Assembly (NCBI RefSeq): GCF_034180645.1
Contig: NZ_JAXFNY010000008.1
Span: 124,001 to 188,000 of the forward strand
Source of the DNA: Mobiluncus sp034180645
GTDB lineage: Bacteria > Actinomycetota > Actinomycetes > Actinomycetales > Actinomycetaceae
Length of the DNA stretch: 64,000 nt
Direction: 5' to 3'
Shown: positions 26,102 through 35,491 of the stretch, piece by piece
How positions within the stretch are numbered: position 1 is the stretch's first letter
How the letters are laid out: every line of letters begins with the position of its first letter
Translations under genes and position numbers: made by a program
The notes under the pieces: generated by a model
The model's input: only the letters and a program-made list of their open reading frames with translations
The model's database searches: none
Told to the model about the DNA's origin: nothing

Positions 26102-26120
26102 ATTCTCTCATTTTCCCAAG

Positions 26121-26831
26121 TCATCTCAGAAATGGGTTGTTCGCGAGCTCTGCCGCCCAGGTGGTCGTCTCTCCGTGACCGGGCAGCAGCAGAGTGTCGG
26201 GGTTGACGCTGATTTTGAGGGTTCGCAAAGTTTCCGTCATCACCTCAGCGTCGGAATGGGGCAGGTCGGTACGACCAATCGAGCCTTTGAAAACTACGTC
26301 CCCGGAGAAACAAAATGCCTGGTCGTCGCGGCCGTCAAAACCGAGTCCCTGACCGTGGTCCTCGCCTTTGTCAGCGCCAAAGAACATGGTGCATCCGGGC
26401 GAATGTCCCGGAGCCGGTAGGGCACGCAACATTAAATCGGGAATAATTTGCGCTCCCCCACCGGCAAACAGCGCATCGGGCGGAGCTTGAACCGTAACCG
26501 GTTCCCACGCCCCGTCCATTTCGGTGAAGTAATTGTTAACACCTAGCTGAACGCCCGGACCGGGAGCATCCATCCAGAAATGATCCGGTTTTGCCAGATA
26601 AACGGGTGCCTCGGGGTTGCAGGCAGCGACCTGAGCCGTATTCCACAGGTGGTCAGCATGGCCGTGAGTCAGCAAGATTGCAGCCAACTCAGCATTGAGC
26701 TGTGTCAAAAGTTCCTTGATTCGCGTGGCGGTTTTCGCGCCGGGATCAATAACCAAAGCGGATTTGTTCGCAGTGACCAAAACATAGCAATTTTCTCCGT
26801 AAATCGGCGAAACAATCCGTAACACATCCAT
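26121..26831 (-). CDS. MBL-fold hydrolase, glyoxalase II-like
   Basis: A 236-residue metallo-beta-lactamase-fold protein. The metal ligands are THGHADH at 55-61, GHSPGC, FSGDVVFKGSIGRTD and LPGHGETTT. This last set matches the YcbL/GloB-like group, which hydrolyses thioesters such as S-lactoylglutathione or related substrates; actinobacteria lack glutathione, so the substrate is uncertain. The gene precedes hisS in the same direction and is divergent from the DUF349 gene. Confidence 0.9.
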   Translation of the reverse strand: MDVLRIVSPIYGENCYVLVTANKSALVIDPGAKTATRIKELLTQLNAELAAILLTHGHADHLWNTAQVAACNPEAPVYLAKPDHFWMDAPGPGVQLGVNNYFTEMDGAWEPVTVQAPPDALFAGGGAQIIPDLMLRALPAPGHSPGCTMFFGADKGEDHGQGLGFDGRDDQAFCFSGDVVFKGSIGRTDLPHSDAEVMTETLRTLKISVNPDTLLLPGHGETTTWAAELANNPFLR

Positions 26832-26981
26832 AGTTCAAGGCTAACTGATTTTTTCCGTCACGAATTTTCTTTCACCCAGTTTCCCGAAACCGTGTCTTTT
26901 CAAGTAAAGTAATCCTGGAAATATACTTACCAACGCGAACGGAACGTGCCGCGGCACCAACCCCGTCAGGAGGAAAAATTC

Positions 26982-28532
26982 ATGGCCACGTCTGAACAGG
27001 AATCCATCACCAGCGAAATCAAGGAAACGCAGGAAAACCAACCTGGTAAAACCTCAACAGGACCTGCCCAGACAGCAGCTGAGGCCGATAGCTTACCTCA
27101 GACTGAATCGCCAGCCGCTTCCCTCCCGGAGCCCACGGCGGCATCGGAACCTCCCACCGCTCCTGCACCAACACCGACTGAAGCATCTCCCGCAGCATCC
27201 GCGCCCCAAACTGGTGAAAATACCCCGCAAATCACGCCGGTACACCTGGAAGATACCAATAAAAACAAGCCCCTGGGACCCATCGAGAAAATCGCTATGG
27301 ACGAAGCCTCCAAATACGGGCGCGTTGATGACCAGGGTCGGGTTTTTGTCAAAGACGGCGATACCGAGCGGGAAGTCGGCCAATACGCGGACGGAATCCC
27401 GGAGCAACCCTTAGCGCTTTACGTACGTCGTTTCCTCGATCTGCAAGCCCAAGTCGATTTGGCTCAAGCACGTTTGGCAACGTTAAAGGCTCACGATATC
27501 GATGCCACCCTAAAGTCCTTAGACAAGGCGATGGAGTCCCCCATGGTGGTGGGCAACCTCGACGGTTTGCGTTCTCGCATTGAAAAACTGCGGGAACTGG
27601 GTGCAGCTCGCAAGGAACAGCTGGCTGAGGAACGCGAAGTCGCCAAGGCGCAAGCCCTTGAGACACGCAACAAGATTGTGGAGGCAGCCGAAAAAATTGC
27701 CGCCCAAGATCCGGAACGCACCCAGTGGAAGCAATCCGGGGAACGCTTGCGCGAACTGCTGGAATCATGGAAAGAATCCCAGCGCAAGGGACCGCGTATC
27801 GATCGCACCACCGAGGACGCTTTGTGGAAGCGTTTTTCAGCAGCCCGCACATCTTTTGACAGGCATCGTAAGTCATTCTTCTCACAGCTTGATACCAAAA
27901 GGGCAGAAGTTCGCAGTACGAAAGAAGCCCTGATTAAACGCGCTGAGGAGCTGGCAAATTCGACCGATTGGGCGCGAACCTCCGCAGCTTACCGGGATTT
28001 GATGACGGAATGGAAAGCTGCCGGGCGGGCTTCCCGCAAAGACGACGACGCGCTGTGGGAACGTTTCCGCGCTGCTCAGCAGGTCTTTTTCGATGCTCGC
28101 AGCGCCGACAACGCCAAGACCAGTACCGAGGAACAATCCAACCTTGAGGTGAAAGAAAAGCTGCTGGAACAGGCGAAAGCCCTCATGCCGGTGAAAGACT
28201 TGGAAACCACCAAGGCAAAATTCCGCGACCTGCTGGATAAGTGGGATGAAGCCGGGCGGGTACCCCGCGGAGATATACAGCGTTTGGAAAACGGTTTGCG
28301 TTCCGTGGAACAGGCTATTGCGAAAGCTGAAAACGAGGCGTGGATTAAGTCCAATCCGGAAACGAAAGCTCGCGCTGAGGGTCTGGTCGGGCAGCTCGAA
28401 GAGAAAATCGCCAAACTCGAAGCTGAGATTGCCGCTGCGAAGCAAGACGGCAAGGACACCAAAAAACTCGAAGAGGATTTGCAGGCCCGCAAGGGCTGGC
28501 TCGACCAGGCTCGTAAAGCCGCAGCGGAATAA
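26982..28532 (+). CDS. DUF349-repeat protein
   Basis: A 516-residue soluble protein. The ATG at 26982 has AGGAGG six to seven bases upstream; the frame is open 12 codons further but without a ribosome site. The first ~90 residues are Pro/Ala/Thr/Glu-rich and probably disordered. After IEKIAMDEASKYGRVDDQGR come several ~75-residue helical DUF349 units, each with a W-K...G(R)...DD.LW.RF pattern (for example EDALWKRFSAARTSFD and DDALWERFRAAQQVFF), ending in a coiled-coil tail. The function of DUF349 proteins is not established. It stands alone, convergent with relA. Confidence 0.9.
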   Translation: MATSEQESITSEIKETQENQPGKTSTGPAQTAAEADSLPQTESPAASLPEPTAASEPPTAPAPTPTEASPAASAPQTGENTPQITPVHLEDTNKNKPLGPIEKIAMDEASKYGRVDDQGRVFVKDGDTEREVGQYADGIPEQPLALYVRRFLDLQAQVDLAQARLATLKAHDIDATLKSLDKAMESPMVVGNLDGLRSRIEKLRELGAARKEQLAEEREVAKAQALETRNKIVEAAEKIAAQDPERTQWKQSGERLRELLESWKESQRKGPRIDRTTEDALWKRFSAARTSFDRHRKSFFSQLDTKRAEVRSTKEALIKRAEELANSTDWARTSAAYRDLMTEWKAAGRASRKDDDALWERFRAAQQVFFDARSADNAKTSTEEQSNLEVKEKLLEQAKALMPVKDLETTKAKFRDLLDKWDEAGRVPRGDIQRLENGLRSVEQAIAKAENEAWIKSNPETKARAEGLVGQLEEKIAKLEAEIAAAKQDGKDTKKLEEDLQARKGWLDQARKAAAE

Positions 28533-28576
28533 TCCGCCGCGAGAATCCCGTATCTTTCTGGGTTATCTCCCCCAGT

Positions 28577-30919
28577 CTAAGGCTGCGGGGTCGGCTCTGC
28601 GGCCACGTTTTGTCCGGGTGTCACTCGAGTTGCGGAATATACCCCTGAAATGCGTCCCAAGTCATTGAGAATGTCTTGCAGATGGGAAGGCTCGGCGAGC
28701 TCAAAAGCCCAACGGGAATACGCCACCCGGTCGCGTGTGGTGGAAATATTGCCCGAGAGAATGTTTACGTGATTGTCGGTGAGAACCCTGGTCACGTCGC
28801 TCAATAGCCCTCCTCGATCCAGAGCCTCAATTTGCACCTGGACGAGGAACGGTGTCTTGGAATGCTGCGCCCACTTGACGGAAATGACGCGTTCCTGTTG
28901 AGCCACGCTGAGATTCTTGGCATTCACGCAATCAACGCGGTGTACGGAAACCCCATGACCCCGTGTGACAAATCCCATGATCTCATCTCCGGGAACCGGG
29001 GTGCAGCACTTGGCCAGCTTAACCCACAAATCGTCAGCGTCCTGACCATCGACCAATACCCCGGAGCCCCCGGCACGAGATTCAGTCGTAGGCGTATGAG
29101 TGGGGACGGCTTCTTCCTCGGACAAAACCTCCTCATCGTCATCTTCTGCCAGGGAACCGGTAAAGCTCAGCAGGCGTTCCACCACATTTTGGGCGCTGAC
29201 GTGGGAATCTCCGATGGTCGCATAGAGAGTGTCGACGTTGGGTAATCCCAACTGTTTCGCTACGGATTCCAAAAATTCATGGCTGGCAAGTTGATGAATC
29301 GGCAACTTTTGTTTACGAATTTCTTTTGCCAGAATTTCCCGGCCTTTATCGATAGATTCCTCGCGGCGTTCCTTTGAAAACCAGGCTTTTATCTTTGATT
29401 TTGCGCGCGGGGTGGCCACGAAGGACAACCAGTCCCGACTGGGGGACGCACCGGGAGACTTGGACGTAAAGATTTCCACCGTGTCGCCGTTTTCCAGTTT
29501 TGATTCCAGGGGAACCAGCTTGCCGTTGACCTTGGCGCCGACCGTCTTGTTTCCCACTTCGGTGTGTACGGAATAGGCGAAATCGACCGGAGTGGATCCG
29601 GCAGCGAGCACTACTACCTGGCCTTTCGGGGTGAACACATAGACCTGGGCGGAGTTAATTTCGTAACGCAGTGAGTCTAGGAACTCCCCTGAGTCTTGGG
29701 TTTGCTTTTGCCAATCAACCAGTTGGCGCAGCCAGCCCATTTCATTTTCCAAGTCCAAGACCTTGCCGCCCTCGGACTTTTTCAACGATTTGGCGTTGGG
29801 GTTTTCTTTGTATTTCCAGTGGGCAGCAATCCCGAATTCGGCACGGCGGTGCATTTCATAGGTGCGAATTTGAATCTCTACGGGTTTTCCCTTAGGACCG
29901 ATAACCGTGGTGTGCAACGACTGGTACAGGTTGTATTTCGGCATCGCGATATAGTCCTTGAATCGACCCAGCATCGGAGACCACCGCGAGTGCATCAGTC
30001 CCAGCACGGCGTAGCAATCCCGCACGGATTCCACCAGCACGCGCACCGCCACCAAGTCGTAAATATCGTTGAAATCACGACCGCGCACAATCATCTTTTG
30101 ATAAATCGAGTAGTGATGTTTCGGGCGCCCGGTCACAGTCCCCTTGATTTTCGCATCTCGTAAGTCGCCTTCAATAGTCTGGATGATGGCGCTGAGCTGT
30201 TCCTCCCGGCGGGGCGCGGCCTCCTGAATGAGCTTGTCGATTTCTTGGTAAATCTGAGGATAGAGGGTTTTAAACGCCAGGTCCTCCAGCTCCCATTTAA
30301 TGGCATTGAGCCCCATCCGGTGAGCCAGCGGGGCATAAATTTCCAGGGTTTCCTTAGCTTTGCGCGCGGCACTTTCTTTACTGACGTATCGCCAGGTACG
30401 TGCGTTATGCAGACGGTCAGAGAGTTTGATGAGCAGGACTCGGATATCCTTAGCCATCGCGACCAGCATTTTTCGGATAGTCTCTGCCGGGGCGGAATCG
30501 CCATATTTCACTTTATCGAGTTTGGTGACCCCGTCGACCAAAGCGGCAATATCCTCGCCAAAGTCACGCCGACATTGTTCCAAAGAATAGTCGGTGTCCT
30601 CTACGGTGTCGTGCAGCAGCCCCGCCGCAACCGTTGTTTCCGACATGCCCAGTTCGGCCAGGATAGTCGCGACCGCGACCGGATGCGTAATGTAGGGCTC
30701 TCCCGACTTCCGGAATTGTCCCTGGTGGTAACGTTCAGCGGTCACATAAGCCCGCTCCAAAAGGTCAAAGTCAGCTTTGGGATGGTTTTCCTTGACTGCC
30801 CGCAACACGGGTTCTAGCTCGCGGTATGAACTACGGGAACGAACCAATCGAAACAGAGAGCCGCGCAGAGCACCAGTATTCTCACTGGGCTCGTTGACAA
30901 TCTCCGGCGCTTGCTCCAT
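28577..30919 (-). CDS. relA: Bifunctional (p)ppGpp synthetase/hydrolase Rel
   Basis: The long RSH enzyme of the stringent response, 780 residues. The order is HD hydrolase (YITHPVAVATILAELG, LLHDTVEDTDY), synthetase (ALGLMHSRWSP-type region, KYNLYQSLHTTVIGPKG, EIQIRTYEMHRRAEFGIAAH), TGS domain (VYVFTPKGQVVVLAAGSTPV), a conserved Cys/zinc-finger-type region (KLAKCCTPVPGD) and a C-terminal ACT domain. The intact HD residues suggest it both makes and degrades the alarmone. It is downstream of apt, as in mycobacteria, with 135 bases between them. Confidence 0.97.
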   Translation of the reverse strand: MEQAPEIVNEPSENTGALRGSLFRLVRSRSSYRELEPVLRAVKENHPKADFDLLERAYVTAERYHQGQFRKSGEPYITHPVAVATILAELGMSETTVAAGLLHDTVEDTDYSLEQCRRDFGEDIAALVDGVTKLDKVKYGDSAPAETIRKMLVAMAKDIRVLLIKLSDRLHNARTWRYVSKESAARKAKETLEIYAPLAHRMGLNAIKWELEDLAFKTLYPQIYQEIDKLIQEAAPRREEQLSAIIQTIEGDLRDAKIKGTVTGRPKHHYSIYQKMIVRGRDFNDIYDLVAVRVLVESVRDCYAVLGLMHSRWSPMLGRFKDYIAMPKYNLYQSLHTTVIGPKGKPVEIQIRTYEMHRRAEFGIAAHWKYKENPNAKSLKKSEGGKVLDLENEMGWLRQLVDWQKQTQDSGEFLDSLRYEINSAQVYVFTPKGQVVVLAAGSTPVDFAYSVHTEVGNKTVGAKVNGKLVPLESKLENGDTVEIFTSKSPGASPSRDWLSFVATPRAKSKIKAWFSKERREESIDKGREILAKEIRKQKLPIHQLASHEFLESVAKQLGLPNVDTLYATIGDSHVSAQNVVERLLSFTGSLAEDDDEEVLSEEEAVPTHTPTTESRAGGSGVLVDGQDADDLWVKLAKCCTPVPGDEIMGFVTRGHGVSVHRVDCVNAKNLSVAQQERVISVKWAQHSKTPFLVQVQIEALDRGGLLSDVTRVLTDNHVNILSGNISTTRDRVAYSRWAFELAEPSHLQDILNDLGRISGVYSATRVTPGQNVAAEPTPQP

Positions 30920-31019
30920 ACAGAGATTCTAAATCTTTTGCCCGGTAAACGTTAGTTTAATTGGGCGTGACCTGGATTCTTTTCCAAAAATCGAGCGCGA
31001 AATCACCGAATTCCTCAGC

Positions 31020-31045
31020 TATCACCCTACAGGTCACAGGTGATA
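31020..31045 (-). terminator. Possible hairpin after apt
   Basis: TATCACC and GGTGATA (7 bp) flank a 12-base loop ten bases beyond the apt stop. No T-run follows on the minus strand, so this is weak evidence for an intrinsic terminator between apt and relA. Confidence 0.3.
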
Positions 31046-31054
31046 AGCGTGCGT

Positions 31055-31600
31055 TTACAGTTCCACGAGGGAGTGGAAAGGCGTATTGCCCAGGTGAGTG
31101 CGTCCGTTGAGGGCTTTCAACTCCATCAACACCATAATTTCGCAGACGTGTCCCCCGGCTTTTTCCAAGAGTTTCACGGAAGCGGCGGCGGTTCCTCCCG
31201 TTGCCAAGAGGTCATCAACCACCAGAATGTTGTCAAAGCCTTGCACCGTTTCCGGTTGGACTTGAATCGTCGCGGAACCGTATTCCAAATCGTAGGATTC
31301 ACTAACCACGTGTCCGGGCAGCTTTCCGGCCTTACGCACCATAATCATGGGCACACCCAGTTCGACAGCCAGAGGAGAGGACAGGATAAACCCGCGTGAC
31401 TCCAATCCGGCTACCGCGTTGATTCGCCCCCGATAGTGCTGGGCAATTCCTTGAATCAATTCCTGAAAAGGCTCCCCGGAAGCGAGCAGCGGGGAAAAAT
31501 CCCGAAACAGGATACCGGGCTGGGGAAAATCAGGAATCTCAGTCAGGTGCGTAACGATAATCTCGTGCAGACGCGAGTCGAAGTCAACGGGGAAATTCAT
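31055..31600 (-). CDS. apt: Adenine phosphoribosyltransferase
   Basis: It salvages adenine to AMP with PRPP. The 181 residues contain FRDFSPLL at the N-terminus, AGLESRGFILSSPLA in the middle and the PRPP-binding loop LVVDDLLATGGT (about 126-137). The ATG overlaps the secF stop by 4 bases (ATGA), so apt is coupled to the Sec genes. The secD-secF-apt-relA order is conserved in actinobacteria. Confidence 0.96.
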   Translation of the reverse strand: MNFPVDFDSRLHEIIVTHLTEIPDFPQPGILFRDFSPLLASGEPFQELIQGIAQHYRGRINAVAGLESRGFILSSPLAVELGVPMIMVRKAGKLPGHVVSESYDLEYGSATIQVQPETVQGFDNILVVDDLLATGGTAAASVKLLEKAGGHVCEIMVLMELKALNGRTHLGNTPFHSLVEL

Positions 31601-32712
31601 TTCTTGGTCTTCTTCCGTTTCGGTTGTGCAGCCTGCCCCTTATGGTGTCCAGGAACCATGGGGGCCGCCACCACGGCAGGCGTGACCTCCTTGAACGAGC
31701 CGTCCTCGTTGAGAGTGGCGGCACCCGATTCCACAGCGGCGGCACGAGCCTTGTCAACCTTGGCGTTGTGATCTTTGATAGCTTGCGAACGACCACGAAC
31801 CAGGGTCAGCATCGGGGTGGCGATGAATATAGAACTGAAAGTACCCACAATCATGCCGATGAACAGCGGCATCGAAATATCCAACAGAGTGGAGGTACCC
31901 AGCAATGCCGCGCCCAGGAACAGAATCGCTGACACCGGCAAAATACCGGTGATAGAGGTGTTGATGGAACGCACCATCGTTTGGTTGATGGACAGGTTCG
32001 CCAGCTCGTTATACTTGGAGCGCGACTGATTGAACATATCGCGGGTGTTTTCGCGGATTTTATCGAAAACCACCACCGTGTCGTACAGGGAGTAACCCAA
32101 GATGGTCAGCAAACCGATAATCGTTGCCGGAGTAATCTCAATCTGCGTGTAGGCAAACACGCCCAAAGTAATCAGGAAGTCATGCATCAACGCAAACAGT
32201 GCTGAGAATGACATGGTCCAGGTGCGGAAGTACGCCATCAGCAGCAGTGCAATCATGCCCATGAATACCAGCAAACCAAACAAAGCCTGCTTGGACACCG
32301 AAGCCCCCCATGACGGACCAATCGAAGTCTTAGAGACTTTCGAAATGTCCACGTTGTAGGCTTTGGCCAGCTCCTTTTGAATCTTCAGTTCCACGTCGGT
32401 GGGTTGCTGACTGGTTTGGACGCGCAGACCGTTCGTGCCCATCTGGGCAACCTTGGTCTGTTCGTTCAGGCCGGCGGCTTTCACCGCATCGTAGGCGGGT
32501 TGCTGCGGCGGATTCGATGCTGCGTTAGTGACTACGAACTCGGCACCACCGGTGAACTCGATAGACGGATTCAACCCAAAAATTGCAATTCCGATGACGG
32601 AAATAGCCATCAAAATAGCTCCGACAGTGAGCGGAATTCGGCGATTCTTAATGATTCCGTAAGACTTTTTCCCGGAGTAAAGCGCATTACCCCACTGGGC
32701 ATAACTCATCAT
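31597..32712 (-). CDS. secF: Protein translocase subunit SecF
   Basis: A 371-residue RND-type subunit that, with SecD, uses the proton gradient to help protein export. It shows TM1 (RIPLTVGAILMAISVIGIAIF), a periplasmic P4 domain starting at FTGGAEFVV, and five further membrane segments, including LLTILGYSLYDTVVVFDKIREN, the family signature. The C-terminal ~60 residues are a basic tail (QPKRKKTKK). The ATG overlaps the secD stop by 4 bases. Confidence 0.96.
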   Translation of the reverse strand: MMSYAQWGNALYSGKKSYGIIKNRRIPLTVGAILMAISVIGIAIFGLNPSIEFTGGAEFVVTNAASNPPQQPAYDAVKAAGLNEQTKVAQMGTNGLRVQTSQQPTDVELKIQKELAKAYNVDISKVSKTSIGPSWGASVSKQALFGLLVFMGMIALLLMAYFRTWTMSFSALFALMHDFLITLGVFAYTQIEITPATIIGLLTILGYSLYDTVVVFDKIRENTRDMFNQSRSKYNELANLSINQTMVRSINTSITGILPVSAILFLGAALLGTSTLLDISMPLFIGMIVGTFSSIFIATPMLTLVRGRSQAIKDHNAKVDKARAAAVESGAATLNEDGSFKEVTPAVVAAPMVPGHHKGQAAQPKRKKTKK

Positions 32713-34880
32713 TTCGCGTCCTCCTCTGTCTGGGTGGGTTCATCTTTCGGGGCGGTCTCCTCGCTTCCGTCGGATTCCGCAGTTTCGGAAGTGGGTTCTT
32801 CCGGGAAAGTGTCCGATTCAGGTTCTTTCGCGGGAGTTTCCGGCTCGGTGTTCTCAGCCGGAGCCGCAGACGTTTCCTCGATTTCGTCCTCCTCATCAGC
32901 CTGAGGCAGACCGGCCTTTTGGCGAGCCAAAGAAATGGCTGGAGCGGCGACCTTTTGCGCAGACTTCTTTTTACGAGGCGAAGACGCCGTCGAGGCAGAC
33001 TGCATATAGATGCGGTCGCTGCTGGCACCGAGGTGCAGCGGATCCAGACCACTGAACTTCCGGCCTTCACCAAAGTAACGGGTCTTGATGAGCAACGACA
33101 TCATCGGGTGGGTGAACAGGAAGATTATTCCCAGGTCAACCAGAGTGGTCAAGCCCAAGGTGAAGGCGAAGCCCTGTACGCCACCAACAGCCAGAACGTA
33201 AAGGACCACCGCAGCCACAATGTTCACGATGTCGGACACCACGATGGTTCGTTTCGCACGATCCCAGCCGGTTTCCACCGCGGTAGCCAAGGGCTTACCA
33301 TCGCGTACCTCGTCTCGAATACGTTCGAAATAGATGATGAATGAGTCCATGGTCACACCGACGGCCACAATCAAACCGACCACGCCCGCCAGAGACAAAC
33401 GATATCCCATCGCCCAAGAGAGGATGGCGACGGCTAGGTACACGATACCACCCGCCAGGAACAGGGAGGCTGTCGCCAAACCTGCCAAAGCGTGGTATTG
33501 CTGGAGCAGATACAGCACGACCAGAACCAAACCAACGATAGCGGCATAGAAGCCGACTTTCAGGTGTTCCCCGCCCAAGGTCGCCGAGATGGTCTGCTTG
33601 GACTGCTGTTCAAAGTTCAAAGGCAGAGAACCAAACTGGAGCTGGTTAGCCAAAGTTGCGGAAGATTCCCGTGTCAAGGAACCAGAAATAGATGCGGATC
33701 CGCCGAAGGCCGGGGCGTTGACCCCCGGCGCGCTGACGACTAAGGAGTCCAGCACAATGGCGAAACGGTTATTGTCAGGATTGCGGTTCGTCCCCTTGGA
33801 TTGGTTTGGGTACAGCACCTTGGCCACTTCGTCGAATTTCTTGGCGCCATCAGCATCGAGTTTCAGCGCGACTTCCCACTGACCGGTGGCGTTGCCCTGC
33901 TGGTTGGTTCCCATCCCGGAAGACGCGGAAACCAGGTCGGTGCCGGAGAGGACTTCGGGGCCCAAGATGTATTTCTCGTAGCCTTCCTTAGAGCAGGCGA
34001 CCAGGTTCTTTTTCGGATCGTCCAATGAGCCGCCCTTGAGAGAGGCTGGGTCGGTGCAATCCAGGTGGTTAAAGATGAACATGTCCCGCACAGTAATGTG
34101 TTTTCGGTCGTTGATGACATTGGACTGGCCAGCCGGGGTATCGGGATATTTTTCCGCCTCTTTCATGAGTTTGTCGAACGGAATCGCCGCAGAGGACGGC
34201 TGTTTAGCGGCCGGGGCAATATCAGGTGCAGTCTGGTTCGGCTCGCTCGGCGTGGGTGTGGCACTGGGGTCCGTTGAGTTGAACACCAGGGACTGTGTCT
34301 GACCTGTCTCGGCAGGTGCAGACGGCGGAATCGTCACCGTATTGTTGCCTTCACCCACGGTGGTCTGAGTCTCTTGGCCACCAGTTTCGCCAGCTGCTGG
34401 CTGGTTTTGTCCGGCAGGAGCCGCGGTACCGGTCAGTTGTCCCAAGAGCGCTTGGGGATCTTCATTGTTGGTAGCGTTGCCGGGTGCGCTGAGCAGCACG
34501 GTACGGAAACGCATGACCGCGGACTGCTGAATCAGAGCTAAAGTTTCTTCACTGGGGTTGCCTGGAATACCAACCGAGATATTTTCCTGACCATTTCGCG
34601 CAATCTCAGCCTCGGCCACACCGGAGGCGTCGATACGTTGGCGAATAACCTCAATGGCTTGTTCAATATCAGCGTCTGAGATGGCCTTCGCTTTGGCTTC
34701 TGTATTCTTCGGGGTGAGAATCAGCTGGGTTCCACCTTCGAGGTCGATTGCCAGTTTCGGGGCGTACGAGCCATCTGAAAATATGGTCGAACCGACCAAG
34801 GTCCCAGTCAGAGCCACCACAATCACGGCGAAAAAAATGAGTGTGCGCAACGCCTTGTTCTTTGTCTTCTTGGCAGCCAC
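32709..34880 (-). CDS. secD: Protein translocase subunit SecD with long disordered insert
   Basis: 723 residues. The first membrane segment is at about 14-33, followed by the D1 motif DLEGGTQLIL at 47-56 and IRQRIDASGVAE. A Gln/Pro/Thr/Ala-rich, low-complexity stretch of ~100 residues (about 133-235) interrupts the P1 domain. The later membrane part carries the D4-D6 signatures GVTMDSFIIYFERIRDEVR and TLVDLGIIFLFTHPM. The last ~70 residues are a strongly acidic cytosolic tail. Coupled to secF by ATGA; yajC is 53 bases upstream. Confidence 0.96.
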   Translation of the reverse strand: MAAKKTKNKALRTLIFFAVIVVALTGTLVGSTIFSDGSYAPKLAIDLEGGTQLILTPKNTEAKAKAISDADIEQAIEVIRQRIDASGVAEAEIARNGQENISVGIPGNPSEETLALIQQSAVMRFRTVLLSAPGNATNNEDPQALLGQLTGTAAPAGQNQPAAGETGGQETQTTVGEGNNTVTIPPSAPAETGQTQSLVFNSTDPSATPTPSEPNQTAPDIAPAAKQPSSAAIPFDKLMKEAEKYPDTPAGQSNVINDRKHITVRDMFIFNHLDCTDPASLKGGSLDDPKKNLVACSKEGYEKYILGPEVLSGTDLVSASSGMGTNQQGNATGQWEVALKLDADGAKKFDEVAKVLYPNQSKGTNRNPDNNRFAIVLDSLVVSAPGVNAPAFGGSASISGSLTRESSATLANQLQFGSLPLNFEQQSKQTISATLGGEHLKVGFYAAIVGLVLVVLYLLQQYHALAGLATASLFLAGGIVYLAVAILSWAMGYRLSLAGVVGLIVAVGVTMDSFIIYFERIRDEVRDGKPLATAVETGWDRAKRTIVVSDIVNIVAAVVLYVLAVGGVQGFAFTLGLTTLVDLGIIFLFTHPMMSLLIKTRYFGEGRKFSGLDPLHLGASSDRIYMQSASTASSPRKKKSAQKVAAPAISLARQKAGLPQADEEDEIEETSAAPAENTEPETPAKEPESDTFPEEPTSETAESDGSEETAPKDEPTQTEEDAK

Positions 34881-34933
34881 AGATTATCCTTCTTTTATCT
34901 AACTTTCACTAGCTGTTATAACGTTTCTTCGGG

Positions 34934-35419
34934 TCAATAGGTGTGACCCTCACCTTTTTCGGTGTCATCTCCTGACGGGGAATCTTCCCCCATATTGGAG
35001 CCGAAACCGGGTTCTTCCGGCTCGGTGTCAGGCGTTTCCGGGGTGGACTCAGCCACCGGGTCTGCCTCCGCTTCCACTGCGGAATCGGAATCAGAGTCGG
35101 CGACCGTTCCAAAATTCGGATCCTCAACTTTGGCGATAGCCTTGAGATCCCACAAGGTTTCCTCACCGGTCAGATTAGCCAAGGTAATGACTTCCCCACT
35201 GACTTCAACGACTTTTCCAAAGAACCCCGAAGTGGTACGCACCCAGGTTCCCGGAGTCATCATTTGTTCCATGCTCTTGCGCTGTTCTTCCATCTGAGAC
35301 ACACGTTTCTGGCCGGAGCGGCGCATAAAAACAATAATCAACACAAACGCGAGGCCGAGTATCACCCAGGTAATAATGGGATTTTGGGCGTTGGTTGCAG
35401 CAGTTTGAAATGGCAGCAC
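34934..35419 (-). CDS. yajC: Preprotein translocase subunit YajC
   Basis: The SecDF-associated single-pass protein. One membrane segment lies at about 14-32 (PIITWVILGLAFVLIIVFM), followed by the YajC core KSMEQMMTPGTWVRTTSGFF and GKVVEVSGEVITLAN. At 161 residues it is longer than usual, because a ~65-residue Asp/Glu/Ser/Pro-rich tail follows. ruvB lies upstream and secD downstream. Confidence 0.94.
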   Translation of the reverse strand: MLPFQTAATNAQNPIITWVILGLAFVLIIVFMRRSGQKRVSQMEEQRKSMEQMMTPGTWVRTTSGFFGKVVEVSGEVITLANLTGEETLWDLKAIAKVEDPNFGTVADSDSDSAVEAEADPVAESTPETPDTEPEEPGFGSNMGEDSPSGDDTEKGEGHTY

Positions 35420-35491
35420 AGATAAACCTTCCTTAAAATAGGCGACCGTCCAAGTCTAAAGCCTGCGGGTTAAAAACGGAAAATATACCCT

